From: Pseudoalteromonas piscicida
GTDB lineage: Bacteria > Pseudomonadota > Gammaproteobacteria > Enterobacterales > Alteromonadaceae
Length of the DNA: 64,000 nt
Reading direction: 5' to 3'
Assembly (NCBI RefSeq): GCF_002208135.1
Contig: NZ_CP021646.1
Location: 665,501-729,500 of the forward strand
The notes under the pieces: generated by a model
Database searches by the model: none
The model's input: only the letters and a program-made list of their open reading frames with translations
Told to the model about the DNA's origin: nothing
Program-made: the position numbers and the translations under genes
In this document: positions 35,476 through 45,830 of the stretch, piece after piece
How positions within the stretch are numbered: position 1 is the first letter of the stretch
Layout: each line of letters begins with the position of its first letter

Positions 35476-36853
35476 TGTTAGCATGATACGCCTTTTCAAT
35501 AGCATAAAGCTTGTGCCGAATTAAATATAAAAACAATAACGATGGAAGCACCATAAGCGCAGTTAGCGCGAAGAAGAGTGCCCAATTACCTCCAAGCAAA
35601 TCATCTATCACAAAACCGCTATAGCCTGACAGCACAGTACGACCTAAACTGCCAAGTGAAGCAAGTAGGGCATAATGGGTTGCGCTAAATGCTCTATCAC
35701 AGAGCATAGAAATAAACGCTACCATCGCTACCAGTGACCAGGCTTGAGTAAAGCCGTCCACCACGATTGCTAGTGCGTAAAGGTGCTCTTTGGGGCCCGC
35801 AATCGCAATCCAAGAAAACATTAAATTTGATGCGGCCATAGCAACACCGCTAATAAATAAGCCCTTTACGATGCCGTATTTGTGATTAAAGATACTGCCA
35901 AGAAAAGCAAATACGATAGTGATCACACCAGTACCAAGCTTTGAATATTGCCCAATCTGGGTGTTTGTAAAACCCACTTCTTTATAAAATACGATGGACA
36001 TACGGGCTAAAAAGGCCTCTCCTATCTTAAATAGGAAAATAAAGGCGAGTAGGGCACATGCTGTTTTAACCCCATTCTTTTCAAAAAATCGCTTAAAGGG
36101 TTCAACCAGAGTTACAGCAAGCCAGGCATAAATCTTTTTAGAAGCATCTGATGAAGTGCTGTGGTTGAGTTTTTGCTCGTAACTCTTCTGTAGCTGTGCT
36201 TGTACTTGCTCGCGATGAGATTTTGGTTCTTTCGCCAGTAACGTGACAATCAATAAACACACTACGATGACGCTTAACATCTGATAGATAATGGGCCAGC
36301 TAAAGCCGGGCAAATCGGCCATAAAGAACGGAATTGCACCAAGTAAGGCATAGCCAGACCACCAACCTGAAGTCGCCATTGCTGCCGCAGCAGTAGCCTT
36401 TTCGCTTTCGTCTTCTGGCAAAATGTCGATGCGATAAGCATCTATTGCAATATCTTGGGTAGCTGAAAATAACGCAATAATAAAACACAATAATGCAGCA
36501 TGCGGAAGATGGTCTTTAATTGAAATAGTGGCTAATGCAAAGGTGGCAATAATAATAACGAACTGACAACTTGCTATCCAGCTTCGTCTTTGCCCTAAGC
36601 GATTATATATCAGTGGTATTTTTATACGGTCAACGAGTGGGGACCACAAAAAATTGATGGTATAGGCGCCATATACTAGGCCGAATAGGCCAATGGTGCT
36701 ACGGCTTAACCCTTCATCTTTAAGCCAAGCCGACATCACCGAGCCAATCAATACCCAAGGGAAACCACTACTTATTCCAAAAGCAAAGACAGTTAATAGG
36801 CGTTTGTCTTTGTAATAACCAAGATATTGTGAAAAGCTAGATGATATCAACAT
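35468..36853 (-). CDS. ampG: AmpG-like muropeptide permease (MFS)
   Basis: Major-facilitator permease of 461 aa with 12-14 TM helices. AmpG imports anhydro-muropeptides from the periplasm for peptidoglycan recycling. The motif SATQDIAIDAYRIDILPE in the fourth helix region is characteristic of AmpG. A cytoplasmic charged loop (about 205-245) splits the two halves. It is the last gene of the rlmG-yajG-ppi-ampG run; yajG-ampG adjacency is also found in E. coli, which supports the name. Confidence 0.88.
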   Translation of the reverse strand: MLISSSFSQYLGYYKDKRLLTVFAFGISSGFPWVLIGSVMSAWLKDEGLSRSTIGLFGLVYGAYTINFLWSPLVDRIKIPLIYNRLGQRRSWIASCQFVIIIATFALATISIKDHLPHAALLCFIIALFSATQDIAIDAYRIDILPEDESEKATAAAAMATSGWWSGYALLGAIPFFMADLPGFSWPIIYQMLSVIVVCLLIVTLLAKEPKSHREQVQAQLQKSYEQKLNHSTSSDASKKIYAWLAVTLVEPFKRFFEKNGVKTACALLAFIFLFKIGEAFLARMSIVFYKEVGFTNTQIGQYSKLGTGVITIVFAFLGSIFNHKYGIVKGLFISGVAMAASNLMFSWIAIAGPKEHLYALAIVVDGFTQAWSLVAMVAFISMLCDRAFSATHYALLASLGSLGRTVLSGYSGFVIDDLLGGNWALFFALTALMVLPSLLFLYLIRHKLYAIEKAYHANKN

Positions 36854-36862
36854 AACAGGTAA

Positions 36863-37480
36863 TTACTCTGGCTGCTTTAACACTTCGACTGAAAGAATAA
36901 TGACGGGTTCTTTAGGTATAAAGGTGTAGCCAAGCTTTTCATTGTAACCGGTTTCCACTTTCATAATCGCATCAAGTGTTTCGTAGCCTTCAGACACATT
37001 CCCGAACACCGCAAAGCCCCAGCCTCTGCCCGGGTTCAAGTGGTCGTTGTCGTCCATATTAAAGAAAAACTGTCTGGTACCTGAGTGTGGTTTGTTGTCT
37101 TGGTATGCCATGGCAATGGTATACATATCATTTTTCAAACCATTACCGCTTTCATTGAAGATAGCTTCGCGTTCAAACATACCATCGTACTCTTTGTCGT
37201 AACCTCCACCTTGGATAACAAAGTCTTTTTCGTTAGCTTCATCACGCTCAACGCGATGGAAGACAGAGCCGTTATAATCTTTGTTGATAACGTAAGTTAA
37301 GAAGTTATTCACTGTAATAGGGGCTCTGGATCTGTCTAGTTCGACAATAATTGGCCCTTTACTGGTATTGATTTGAACTCTAGGGAATAGATTATTCTTT
37401 TGCACAAATTTACCGTTCATTTCGGCAAGTACATTCATACTTAATAATAGGATGGCTAAGCTTAGAATTATTTTTTTCAT
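36863..37480 (-). CDS. Periplasmic cyclophilin-type peptidyl-prolyl isomerase
   Basis: PpiA-like protein of 205 aa with a signal peptide (MKKIILSLAILLLSMNVLAE). The cyclophilin core shows VFHRV with the catalytic Arg, FVIQGGGY, QFFFN and FAVFGNV. It isomerises X-Pro bonds of exported proteins. It has an insertion after FHRV rich in acidic residues (ERDEANEKD). Its ATG overlaps the yajG stop (TAATG) and ampG follows 9 bp later, so the three are one operon. Confidence 0.92.
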   Translation of the reverse strand: MKKIILSLAILLLSMNVLAEMNGKFVQKNNLFPRVQINTSKGPIIVELDRSRAPITVNNFLTYVINKDYNGSVFHRVERDEANEKDFVIQGGGYDKEYDGMFEREAIFNESGNGLKNDMYTIAMAYQDNKPHSGTRQFFFNMDDNDHLNPGRGWGFAVFGNVSEGYETLDAIMKVETGYNEKLGYTFIPKEPVIILSVEVLKQPE

Positions 37481-38037
37481 TAACTTCCTCTCATAAATTT
37501 AATAAATTCAGGGTCTTGAACGATTCGAGTGACAACCTGTTGAGCTAGGTTGTTGAGTTGTTCTTCGACTTTGGCCTGGTCGTGTTTTAACGGGCCACTT
37601 AAATTAGCGCTGCCTTTATACTGCTTTTCGAAACTGCGAGTGCCTTGATTTATTAGCACGGTGACATCAGCTTCAGCATCACTTTGGTGAGTTGAGAAGG
37701 ACTCCTCAACAATGGCTTTAAAGCGATTGATATTCACTGTGACTTGCGTTGCAGCAACTGGCGTTATTTGCGCACCATGTGCAGTGAGAGCTTGATTTAG
37801 CACTTGGTTGAAGTTAACCGGTAAATTTGCATCAGGTACATACAGCGCTGGTTCTTGGTTTTTAACTCGAATGGTGTATTTTGTGGTCCGCAGGTCGTTT
37901 ACTTGTACAGCTACGTTGGCGATAAGCGCGTTTGATGAGGGTCCTTGATATTCAGGATGAAGAATGACACTGCGTGGTGAGCTTTCACAGCCCACAAGTA
38001 TCAAGGTTAACAGAATAACCAGCAATGAAAAACGCAT
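37480..38037 (-). CDS. yajG: YajG-family lipoprotein
   Basis: Lipoprotein of 185 aa with a signal sequence and lipobox (LILVGCESS). The mature domain matches the YajG pattern: VAVQVNDLRTTKY, VNFNQVLNQALTAHGAQ, VTVNINRFKAIVEESF, and a repeated sheet region. Function is unknown; it is probably outer-membrane anchored. In E. coli it also precedes ampG. The ATG at 38037 lies 4 bp after the frameshift-corrected end of rlmG, whose last codons supply its AGGAG ribosome site. Confidence 0.85.
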   Translation of the reverse strand: MRFSLLVILLTLILVGCESSPRSVILHPEYQGPSSNALIANVAVQVNDLRTTKYTIRVKNQEPALYVPDANLPVNFNQVLNQALTAHGAQITPVAATQVTVNINRFKAIVEESFSTHQSDAEADVTVLINQGTRSFEKQYKGSANLSGPLKHDQAKVEEQLNNLAQQVVTRIVQDPEFIKFMRGS

Positions 38038-38041
38038 GAAG

Positions 38042-39171
38042 TTAGCTCCTCTTTATCGCACTTAAAACAGTGAATTTCTTGTTGTTGCCTAGTGTCTTGC
38101 TGTTACCGAACAAACGCTTTAGTTTGTCGTCGTATTCCAAGTGGCGGTTACCGATAATTCTTAACTCCCCCCTTGGCGAAGCGCAGCCTTAGCTTGCAAA
38201 AACATCTGCCAAGCGATGTGATCGGTGATCGCATTGGCCTGATGAAATGGCGGATTACACAGTACCAGATCCGCACCGTAATTTTCAAAACCCGTAAGGC
38301 AGTCGTTTTGAACGAACTGACAATCAGCAACACGCTCAGGTAGGTTATTCACGATATTTTGCTCCGCGCTATGCACAGCCATCGCGGATTCGTCGATAAA
38401 GGTGACGGTGGCATTTGGCATTTTTGCGAGCGTCATCAATCCGATGACACCATTACCACAGCCGAGATCAATGACCTTCAATGGTTTCTTGCCCATAGGT
38501 AGGTAATTGATAAAAAAACGTGCGCCTATATCAAGAGAATCTCGTGAGAAGACATTTGCTTCATTCGACAAGGTAAAATCGGTTTTTTCCAGCGACCAAG
38601 ACACAGGGAATTTACTATCAATGGCTTTGGCTGACGTCTTGCTGAACACCAAGCGCGATTTTTTTACGGCTAAGCTAGTCGTTGGCTCAGTTAAGAAGTG
38701 GCTAAAGCTTTTTAATGTAGAAGTGTGAATTTCCTTTGCTTTGCCAGCCGCAATTACGGGAATGTCGGCAGTCAATTTACTTAACTTGGCGAGTTGCGAT
38801 TGTAGTAGCCCTGAATTTTTGGGAATTTTTATTAATATCAGATCGATATCTTTTGGCAGCTCATCCATGCTAGTGAGTACATCAACCTTAGCGTCCGCAA
38901 GTTCATTGGCCTCTAAATTATACTCATAGGCGAGGGTACTCACATAAGAATCGGTCACTACCGTGCAGTGCTTGTCAGCAAGTGCACAGCATAATGCGCC
39001 AAAACTATCGTTTAGAATGAGAATACGGTTTGCATCGCGGTGATGTTCAAAGACATAATCTAACAGGTATTCGTCGGCTGAATCCCAAGCTTGTAAGCTA
39101 CGATTTTTTTGATCGAGTGGAAGCCTATGTAGCGTAAAAGGGTTTCCGGCTAGAATTGCATCAGTCGTCAT
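38042..39171 (-). pseudogene. rlmG: 23S rRNA (guanine-N2) methyltransferase RlmG, frameshifted near the 3' end
   Basis: SAM-dependent methyltransferase of the RsmC/RlmG family (RlmG modifies G1835 of 23S rRNA). The main frame (39171 down to 38161) contains an N-terminal pseudo-MTase domain, the SAM motif VIDLGCGNGVIGL and the catalytic NPPFH, but stops after LRQGGS. After one extra base in the G6 run at 38167-38172, the frame continues GELRIIGNRHLEYDDKLKRL to a TAA at 38042, giving 376 aa, the family length. So one G is missing, by true mutation or assembly error. The corrected 3' end contains the yajG ribosome site, supporting the full-length reading. Confidence 0.85.
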
Positions 39172-39209
39172 GTGAATGTTCTATAAATAAAAGCAGCGGG
39201 TAGTTTAAC

Positions 39210-39803
39210 ATGAGAGCAGTAGACAAAGCACGGAACTTGCCGAGCGGTTTTAGCTATCGAGCACAGGCTATTAGCTTCGATAAAAGTCTAGCGCTATATA
39301 ATGTACTGCTTAATACTGTAGCGTGGCAGCAAAATACCATCACCTTATTTGGCAAAACGCATCAAACTCCCCGGCTTGAACGCTTTATTGCAGATCCTGA
39401 TGTTCGCTACAGTTACTCGGGAAAGTTACTTGAAAATGCACCTTGGCCTTCGGTATTGCTTGGGATCAGACAAGCGCTAGAACGCAGATTTAATATTCCT
39501 TTTAATGCGGTATTGGCTAATTTCTATCGTAATGGTCAAGACAGCATGGGCTGGCACAGTGATGATGAACCTGAACTCGGTTTGACCCCCACAATTGCTT
39601 CACTGTCGCTTGGTGCGACCCGCAAATTCAAAATACGCCAAAAAGTAAGCCACTCTGTAACCGACATTTTATTGGAAACGGGCAGCTTATTGATAATGCA
39701 AGGTGATAGTCAGCGCGACTATCAACATGCTTTGCCTAAGCAGGCCAAGGTGACTCAGGGGCGCATTAATCTTACTTTTCGAAGTGTTGGAAATACGCGC
39801 TGA
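39210..39803 (+). CDS. alkB: AlkB-family 2-oxoglutarate/Fe(II) dioxygenase
   Basis: DNA/RNA alkylation-repair dioxygenase of 197 aa, which removes methyl groups from 1-methyladenine and 3-methylcytosine by oxidation. The iron triad is visible as HSDDE (H and D in MGWHSDDEPELG) and the distal His in YQHALPK. The 2-oxoglutarate arginines lie in RINLTFR. The Tyr-Ser PRLERFIADPDVRYSYSG block is typical of the AlkB homologue group in marine gammaproteobacteria (ALKBH2/3-like). Divergent from rlmG with 38 bp between starts. It lacks an Ada partner. Confidence 0.88.
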   Translation: MRAVDKARNLPSGFSYRAQAISFDKSLALYNVLLNTVAWQQNTITLFGKTHQTPRLERFIADPDVRYSYSGKLLENAPWPSVLLGIRQALERRFNIPFNAVLANFYRNGQDSMGWHSDDEPELGLTPTIASLSLGATRKFKIRQKVSHSVTDILLETGSLLIMQGDSQRDYQHALPKQAKVTQGRINLTFRSVGNTR

Positions 39804-39848
39804 ACGGCGTATAGTAGCGTCACGAATTGCTCTAGGAGACAAAGTATA

Positions 39849-40163
39849 ATGTCAATGCAATCACAGATTTATGACAAGATATCGGAAGCTGTTGCGTGCA
39901 AGCACCTGAACGTGATCAATGAAAGCCATATGCACAGCCGTGGCGAAGAGTCTCACTTTAAAGTCATTGTCGTAAGCGAACAATTTATCGGTCAGAGACT
40001 GCTTCAGCGTCATCGAAAAATCAATGAAGTGCTAAAAGATGAGCTGCAAAATCATATTCACGCTTTGGCCATTCATGCCTATACACCCGAAGAGTTTTCA
40101 GAAAAAGAAGGTCAGACGCCCGAGTCACCAAAATGCTTAGGTGGTTCTAAGTTCGATAGCTGA
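39849..40163 (+). CDS. bolA: BolA-family protein
   Basis: BolA of 104 aa. The family core is clear: LNVINESHMHSRGEESHFKVIVVSEQF, the RLLQRHRKINEVLKDEL helix with conserved R-H-R, and HALAIHAYTPEEF. BolA partners monothiol glutaredoxins in Fe-S sensing and affects morphology and stress responses in E. coli. CTAGGAGAC lies upstream of the ATG. Single gene ended by a terminator. Confidence 0.93.
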   Translation: MSMQSQIYDKISEAVACKHLNVINESHMHSRGEESHFKVIVVSEQFIGQRLLQRHRKINEVLKDELQNHIHALAIHAYTPEEFSEKEGQTPESPKCLGGSKFDS

Positions 40164-40213
40164 TCAGATGTGTGTTTTACATATCTACCAGTACACTACG
40201 CAATAATTTTAAT

Positions 40214-40242
40214 AAAGTGAGGCCAATCTCACTTTTATTTTG
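40214..40242 (+). terminator. Terminator of bolA
   Basis: Stem AAAGTGAG/CTCACTTT with a six-base loop, followed by TATTTTG. Confidence 0.8.
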
Positions 40243-40268
40243 TATCAAATCAATGGATAGGATCTCTT

Positions 40269-41458
40269 ATGGTCATTAAACCAAAAATTCGTGGATTTAT
40301 TTGCACTAATGCACACCCTGCAGGCTGTGCTGCACACGTTCAAGAACAGATTGACTACGTAAAACAACAAGGCCAAATTGAAAATGGTCCTAAAAATGTA
40401 TTAGTGATTGGTGCATCGACAGGTTATGGCTTGGCATCGCGTATTACTGCTGCATTTGGGGCTGGTGCGAAAACACTAGGTATCTTCTTTGAAAAAGAAG
40501 GTTCGGAGAAAAAAACGGCGTCAGCAGGTTGGTATAATACGGCTGCATTCCAACAAGCTGCAGAAGAAGCGGGTTTATGGTCTAAAAATATCAATGGCGA
40601 TGCGTTTTCTGATGAGTTGAAGCAAAAAGCCATCGACACCATCAAAGCGGAACTGGGTAAAGTAGATTTAGTGGTATATAGCCTTGCTTCTCCTCGTCGT
40701 AAAGACCCTAAATCTGATGAAGTTTACTCTTCAACACTTAAGCCAATTGGCTCAGCTATCACCACTAAAAACCTGAATACTTCAAAGCGCGTCATTGATG
40801 AAATGACAGTTGAAGCTGCTGACGAAGACGAAATCGCCAATACGGTTAAAGTGATGGGGGTGAAGACTGGGAACTTTGGATTGATGCGCTTAAACAAGCG
40901 GATGTGTTAGCTGAAGGTTTTAAAACAACGGCATACACTTATATCGGTAAAGAGTTGACTTGGCCAATATACGGTCACGCAACTATTGGTAAAGCCAAAG
41001 AAGACTTGGACCGTGCGACGCTAGCAATTCGCGAAACTACAGCTGATATTAACGGCGAAGCGTATGTGTCGTCATTAAATGCAGTAGTGACGCAGGCAAG
41101 CTCTGCTATCCCGATTATGCCTTTATATATTTCTGCACTTTTCAAAGTGATGAAAGGGGATGGCACGTATGAAGGGACGATCGAGCAAATCCATGGCTTG
41201 TTTACTGAAAACCTATATGGGCAATCGCCACGCTTTGATGATGCCGGTCATTTGTTCCAAAACTATAAGGAACTAGAAGACGGCGTTCAAGCGCGTGTAC
41301 AAACCATTTGGGATACCGTTGATACAGATACAATCGACGAACTGACGGATTATGTTGGCTATCACAACGAATTCTTGAAGCTATTCGGCTTTGGGGTCGA
41401 CGGCGTAGATTACGAAGTGGATGTGGATGCAACGGTAGAAATTAATCACCTCGTTTAA
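40269..41458 (+). pseudogene. fabV: Enoyl-ACP reductase FabV, split by a single-base frameshift
   Basis: Trans-2-enoyl-ACP/CoA reductase of type II fatty acid synthesis. The first frame (40269-40910) carries the N-terminus and the NADH-binding part ([25 protein letters not shown]). The second (to 41458) carries the active site PIYGHATIGKAK with the Y-X8-K pair. They join if one G is added to the G5 run at 40856-40860 (...[20 protein letters not shown]...), giving 396 aa, the normal FabV length. As read, the product would lack its catalytic Tyr. FabV is expected to be important or essential, so an assembly error is the leading explanation. Confidence 0.9.
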
Positions 41459-41493
41459 TTTCACGGTTTTTGATCTCACCTTTTTTGATTTTG

Positions 41494-41528
41494 CGGGCAA
41501 AGTGCTAATTGGTACCTTGCCCGTTTTT
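41494..41528 (+). terminator. Terminator of fabV
   Basis: Stem CGGGCAA/TTGCCCG followed by TTTTT. Confidence 0.85.
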
Positions 41529-41900
41529 GTTTGATTGTTCGAATTTTTACTTATTTTGCAGATTAGGGTAAGAAAAATTTTATCTATGCAACTTTGGTCT
41601 ATACTCCTTCCAGTGATGGATTTTTCAACTAATCTAAATCCACGTTAAAGTCGTATTAATTTCATAATTCCACTCGCATACTCAGTACGATTAATGTTAA
41701 AATCAGAGAAATATGTGAGGACTTTTATCACGACGCTGCTTTTTTGTGCGTTGAGGGGTATTTTAAAGGGGCTTGTTTGGGAACCCTATTCGGACTCATA
41801 ACTTTCTGCTCTTTATACCTAATACTTAGTACAAACGAGGTGGCGCTGTGGTGACTAAAGATATTTTCAGTTTCTTTCCGTTAATGTAATGCAAGTGCGT
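41529..41900. other. Upstream region of the nqr operon
   Basis: About 370 bp of AT-rich sequence. It probably holds the nqr promoter, but no hexamer pair is convincing. Near its end a 13-codon frame (GTG at 41848, after ACGAGGTGG) ends in TAATG, overlapping an in-frame ATG 12 bp before the usual nqrA start. This could be a coupled leader peptide. Confidence 0.45.
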
Positions 41901-43244
41901 ATGATCAACATAAAAAAAGGTCTGGACTTACCAATCGAGGGCGCACCTCAGCAAGTTATTCATGATGGTTCTGCTGTCAAACGAGTAGCTGTGCTAGGTG
42001 AAGAATTCATAGGTATGCGTCCTACCATGCATATTCGTGTGGATGACCAAGTCAAAAAAGGCCAAGTTCTTTTTGAAGATAAAAAGAACCCAGGCGTCAA
42101 GTTTACTGCGCCAGCTTCTGGTGTAGTTAAAGAAATTAACCGTGGTGCTAAGCGTGTACTTCAATCCGTTGTGATCGAAGTTCAAGGCGACGAGCAAATC
42201 ACTTTTGAGAAGTTTTCAGCTGCTGAATTAAGCAACCTAGACTCTGACAAAGTGAAGGAAGTGCTAATCGAGTCTGGTCAATGGCCAGCGCTTCGTGCAC
42301 GTCCATTCAGCCGTGTCGCTGTGCCGAGTGCAACACCTAGCTCAATCTTTGTGACAGCAACAGATACTAATCCGTTAGCAGCAGATCCTGCTGTTATCAT
42401 CGCAGAAAACGTGGAAGCGTTTGAAGCGGGTCTAGCGGTCGTATCTCGTTTGACTGAAGGCAAAGTATTTGTGTGTAAGAAAGCGGGTGCTAACGTACCT
42501 AGTTCTTCTATCTCACAAGTAGAAGTTCACGAGTTTGCAGGTGTACACCCAGCAGGTAACGTGGGTACTCACATTCACTTCCTAGATTCTGTAGGTACAA
42601 ACAAGCAAGTTTGGCACATTGGTTACCAAGATGTCATCGCGTTTGGTAAGTTGTTCCTTACAGGTGAAATCTATACGGACAGAGTTGTTTCTCTAGCGGG
42701 TCCTCGTGTTAAGAATCCTCGCTTAGTGAAAACTCATGTCGGTGCGTCGCTAACAGATTTAGTTGCAGGCGAGCTTGAAGACGGTGATAACCGAGTCATT
42801 TCTGGCTCTGTGTTAGCTGGTAAAACAGCAACTGGCCCTCACGCTTACCTTGGTCGTTACCATACTCAAGTATCTGTATTACTTGAAGGTCGCGAGAAAG
42901 AGCTTTTTGGCTGGATCGCGCCAGGTAGTGACAAATTCTCAGTAACGCGTACATTCATTTCACACTTAGCACCTAGCCGTTTGTTCAAAATGACAACGTC
43001 TACAGGTGGTTCTAAGCGTGCAATGGTGCCAATCGGTAACTATGAGCGTGTTATGCCACTCGATATTTTGCCAACCCTATTATTACGTGATCTTATTTCA
43101 CGTGATCTAGATTCTGCGATTTCGTTGGGTGCACTAGAGCTAGATGAAGAAGATTTAGCACTATGTACTTACGTATGTCCGGGCAAATATGAGTACGGTT
43201 CAATCCTGCGCGATTGCCTGACTACTATCGAGAAGGAAGGTTAA
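41901..43244 (+). CDS. nqrA: Na+-translocating NADH:quinone reductase subunit A
   Basis: NqrA, 447 aa from the ATG at 41901 ([12 protein letters not shown]), which matches the V. cholerae start. An in-frame ATG at 41889 would add four residues and is coupled to an upstream mini-frame. Peripheral cytoplasmic subunit of the respiratory Na+ pump, implicated in ubiquinone binding. Family blocks are [44 protein letters not shown] and [12 protein letters not shown] near the C-terminus. First gene of nqrABCDEF. Strong ribosome site not seen. Confidence 0.96.
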   Translation: MINIKKGLDLPIEGAPQQVIHDGSAVKRVAVLGEEFIGMRPTMHIRVDDQVKKGQVLFEDKKNPGVKFTAPASGVVKEINRGAKRVLQSVVIEVQGDEQITFEKFSAAELSNLDSDKVKEVLIESGQWPALRARPFSRVAVPSATPSSIFVTATDTNPLAADPAVIIAENVEAFEAGLAVVSRLTEGKVFVCKKAGANVPSSSISQVEVHEFAGVHPAGNVGTHIHFLDSVGTNKQVWHIGYQDVIAFGKLFLTGEIYTDRVVSLAGPRVKNPRLVKTHVGASLTDLVAGELEDGDNRVISGSVLAGKTATGPHAYLGRYHTQVSVLLEGREKELFGWIAPGSDKFSVTRTFISHLAPSRLFKMTTSTGGSKRAMVPIGNYERVMPLDILPTLLLRDLISRDLDSAISLGALELDEEDLALCTYVCPGKYEYGSILRDCLTTIEKEG

Positions 43245-43246
43245 AA

Positions 43247-44449
43247 ATGGCCTTAAAGAAATTTTTAGAAGACATTGAACCTCACTTTGAACCTGGTGGT
43301 AAACACGAGAAGTGGTATGCGCTTTACGAAGCCGTAGCAACTATCTTCTATACTCCAGGTTATGTAAACAAAGGTGCAACGCACGTTCGTGATAACATCG
43401 ACCTAAAACGTATTATGATTTTAGTGTGGATGGCGACGTTCCCTGCAATGTTCTTTGGTATGTTCAACATCGGTCACCAAGCTGCGCTTGCACTAGGTAA
43501 TGGTTTTGAGCTTGCTAATACTTGGCAGGTAGCTATCTTCCAAGCGCTTGGTGGTGAATTAACTGCTGATGCAGGTTGGGGCGCCAAGATGTTCTATGGT
43601 GCATGTTTCTTCCTCCCTATTTATGCAACGGTGTTTGCGGTTGGTGGTTTCTGGGAAGTGTTATTCGCGTCAGTTCGTAAGCACGAAGTAAACGAAGGTT
43701 TCTTCGTAACTTCGGTATTGTTTGCGCTTATTCTGCCTGCGACAATTCCACTATGGCAAGCTGCTTTAGGTATCACTTTCGGTGTCGTAATCGCGAAGGA
43801 AATCTTTGGCGGTACAGGTCGTAACTTCCTAAACCCAGCACTTGCTGGCCGTGCGTTCCTGTTCTTCGCTTACCCTGCTGATATTTCTGGTGACACAGTG
43901 TGGACAGCGGTTGACTCGTTTTCTGGTGCGACATACTTAGGTCAAGCGACTGCGGGCGTATTAGATTACAGCAACATGGACCTATGGTTTAACGCGTTTT
44001 ATGGCTTTATCCAAGGCTCTGTAGGTGAAACATCTACACTGGCAATCTTACTTGGTGGTTTGTTCCTTGTTTATGTTCGTATCGCCTCATGGCGCATCGT
44101 GCTAGGTACATTCATCGGTATGGTTGTGATGTCATTTGTTCTAAATGCAATCGGTTCTGAAACAAACGCTGCGTTTGCAATGCCTTGGCATTGGCACTTA
44201 GTACTTGGTGGTTTTGCATTTGGTATGTTCTTTATGGCAACAGACCCAGTATCTGCGTCTTTCACAGACAAAGGTAAGTGGTTATACGGTGCGCTAATCG
44301 GTGTAATGGTTGTGCTTATCCGTGTTGTTAACCCGGCATACCCAGAGGGCATGATGTTGGCAATCCTATTCGCTAACCTTTTTGCTCCATTATTCGACCA
44401 CTTCGTAGTGCAGTCTAATGTGAAGAGGAGATTGGCACGTGTCAACTAA
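43247..44449 (+). CDS. nqrB: Na+-translocating NADH:quinone reductase subunit B
   Basis: Integral membrane subunit of 400 aa, about 10 TM helices. FMN is covalently bound through a phosphodiester to the Thr of the SGAT motif, here T229 (FSGATYLG); ApbE, encoded downstream, makes that link. The [19 protein letters not shown] block is also typical of the RnfD/NqrB family. The ATG at 43247 follows GAAGGAAGG, two bases after the nqrA stop. It overlaps nqrC by 11 bp. Confidence 0.97.
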   Translation: MALKKFLEDIEPHFEPGGKHEKWYALYEAVATIFYTPGYVNKGATHVRDNIDLKRIMILVWMATFPAMFFGMFNIGHQAALALGNGFELANTWQVAIFQALGGELTADAGWGAKMFYGACFFLPIYATVFAVGGFWEVLFASVRKHEVNEGFFVTSVLFALILPATIPLWQAALGITFGVVIAKEIFGGTGRNFLNPALAGRAFLFFAYPADISGDTVWTAVDSFSGATYLGQATAGVLDYSNMDLWFNAFYGFIQGSVGETSTLAILLGGLFLVYVRIASWRIVLGTFIGMVVMSFVLNAIGSETNAAFAMPWHWHLVLGGFAFGMFFMATDPVSASFTDKGKWLYGALIGVMVVLIRVVNPAYPEGMMLAILFANLFAPLFDHFVVQSNVKRRLARVN

Positions 44450-45188
44450 GAATGAATCAATGGGCAAAACGCTCGGCGTAGTTGTTGGCTTATGTTTAGT
44501 GTGTGCAATCGTAGTATCTTTTGCTTCGGTTCAGCTTCGCCCTATGCAGCAAGCAAACAAAAACGAAGATATTCAACGCAACATTTTAGCCGTTGCTGGC
44601 TACGATAAAGTTAAAAACGTGTCTGAAGTTTTTAACCAAAATATCGAATCACGTGTTGTTAGCCTAGAAACAGGTGAATTTGTTGAGGACGTTAAAGCGG
44701 AAACTTTTGACTTTGAAGCGACTAAGTTTGATGCCAAGCGTAGTTACAAGCTTTCTAAAGAAGAAGATAAAGCGGGTATTCAACGTATTACGAATAACTC
44801 ACCGGTTTATTTTGCAAAAGATGACCAAGGCAATGTCTCTACTATCATTCTACCAATCCAAGGTTACGGCCTTTGGGGTGTGATGTATGGCTTCCTTGCG
44901 CTGGAAGCTGATGGTGAGACAATTAAGTCAATCAACTTTTATAAGCACAGCGAAACTCCAGGTCTTGGTGGTGAAATCCAAAACCCTAAGTGGACTGCAC
45001 TTTGGGAAGGTAAAGAGCTTCCAATCGACGTAGTTAAAGGTAGTGCTGGCGGTAACGAACACAAGGTAGATGGTCTATCTGGTGCAACACTTACTTCTAA
45101 CGGTGTTGATCACACAGTTGATTTCTGGACGAGCGACAAAGCGTTTGGTCCATTCCTTGCGAAAGTACGTAAAGGAGCATTGAACTAA
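44439..45188 (+). CDS. nqrC: Na+-translocating NADH:quinone reductase subunit C
   Basis: Subunit of 249 aa with one N-terminal TM helix (about 11-32) and a large periplasmic domain. The covalent FMN threonine is in SGATLTSNG (T217), preceded by the FMN-binding block [13 protein letters not shown] and [11 protein letters not shown]. It receives FMN from ApbE after export. Overlaps nqrB upstream; its stop overlaps the nqrD start (TAATG). Confidence 0.97.
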   Translation: MSTKNESMGKTLGVVVGLCLVCAIVVSFASVQLRPMQQANKNEDIQRNILAVAGYDKVKNVSEVFNQNIESRVVSLETGEFVEDVKAETFDFEATKFDAKRSYKLSKEEDKAGIQRITNNSPVYFAKDDQGNVSTIILPIQGYGLWGVMYGFLALEADGETIKSINFYKHSETPGLGGEIQNPKWTALWEGKELPIDVVKGSAGGNEHKVDGLSGATLTSNGVDHTVDFWTSDKAFGPFLAKVRKGALN

Positions 45189-45820
45189 TGGCTAATGCAA
45201 AAGAAATGAAGGAAGTCTTGTTTGGTCCTGTTTTTGCGAACAACCCGATTGCACTGCAAGTGTTGGGGATCTGTTCTGCACTAGCGGTAACTTCAAGCCT
45301 TAAAAATGCACTTATCATGTCGATCGCGTTGACATTGGTTACTGCGTTTTCAAGTTTATTTATCTCAATGATCCGTAACCACATTCCTTCAAGTGTGCGT
45401 ATCATTGTACAAATGACGATTATTGCATCTCTAGTAATCGTTGTAGACCAAGTGCTTCAAGCCGTTGTTTACTCAACAGCGAAAGAACTATCAACGTTCA
45501 TCGGCCTTATCATTACTAACTGTATCGTAATGGGTCGTGCAGAAGCATATGCAATGAAGTCACCACCAACAATGTCATTCCTTGACGGTATTGGTAACGG
45601 CCTAGGTTACTCTGTTGTTCTTCTAACAGTTGGCTTTATCCGTGAACTATTTGGTGCAGGCACATTGTTTGGCGTTGAAATTTTACCACTTATCTCAGAA
45701 GGTGGTTGGTATCAGCCTATGGGTCTACTAGTTATGCCATTCAGCTCATTCTTCATCGTCGGTGCATTTATTTGGGCACTACGTACTTGGAAGAAAGAGC
45801 AAGTAGAAGCGAAGGCGTAA
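45188..45820 (+). CDS. nqrD: Na+-translocating NADH:quinone reductase subunit D
   Basis: Six-TM subunit of 210 aa of the NqrD/RnfE family. Together with NqrE it forms the membrane core that holds an Fe centre ligated by four cysteines; the candidates here are in GICSALAVT and [13 protein letters not shown]. NqrM, encoded downstream, is needed to insert that iron. The start overlaps the nqrC stop, and nqrE follows after 10 bp with GGGGAGAG as its ribosome site. Confidence 0.96.
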   Translation: MANAKEMKEVLFGPVFANNPIALQVLGICSALAVTSSLKNALIMSIALTLVTAFSSLFISMIRNHIPSSVRIIVQMTIIASLVIVVDQVLQAVVYSTAKELSTFIGLIITNCIVMGRAEAYAMKSPPTMSFLDGIGNGLGYSVVLLTVGFIRELFGAGTLFGVEILPLISEGGWYQPMGLLVMPFSSFFIVGAFIWALRTWKKEQVEAKA

Positions 45821-45830
45821 GGGGAGAGAG

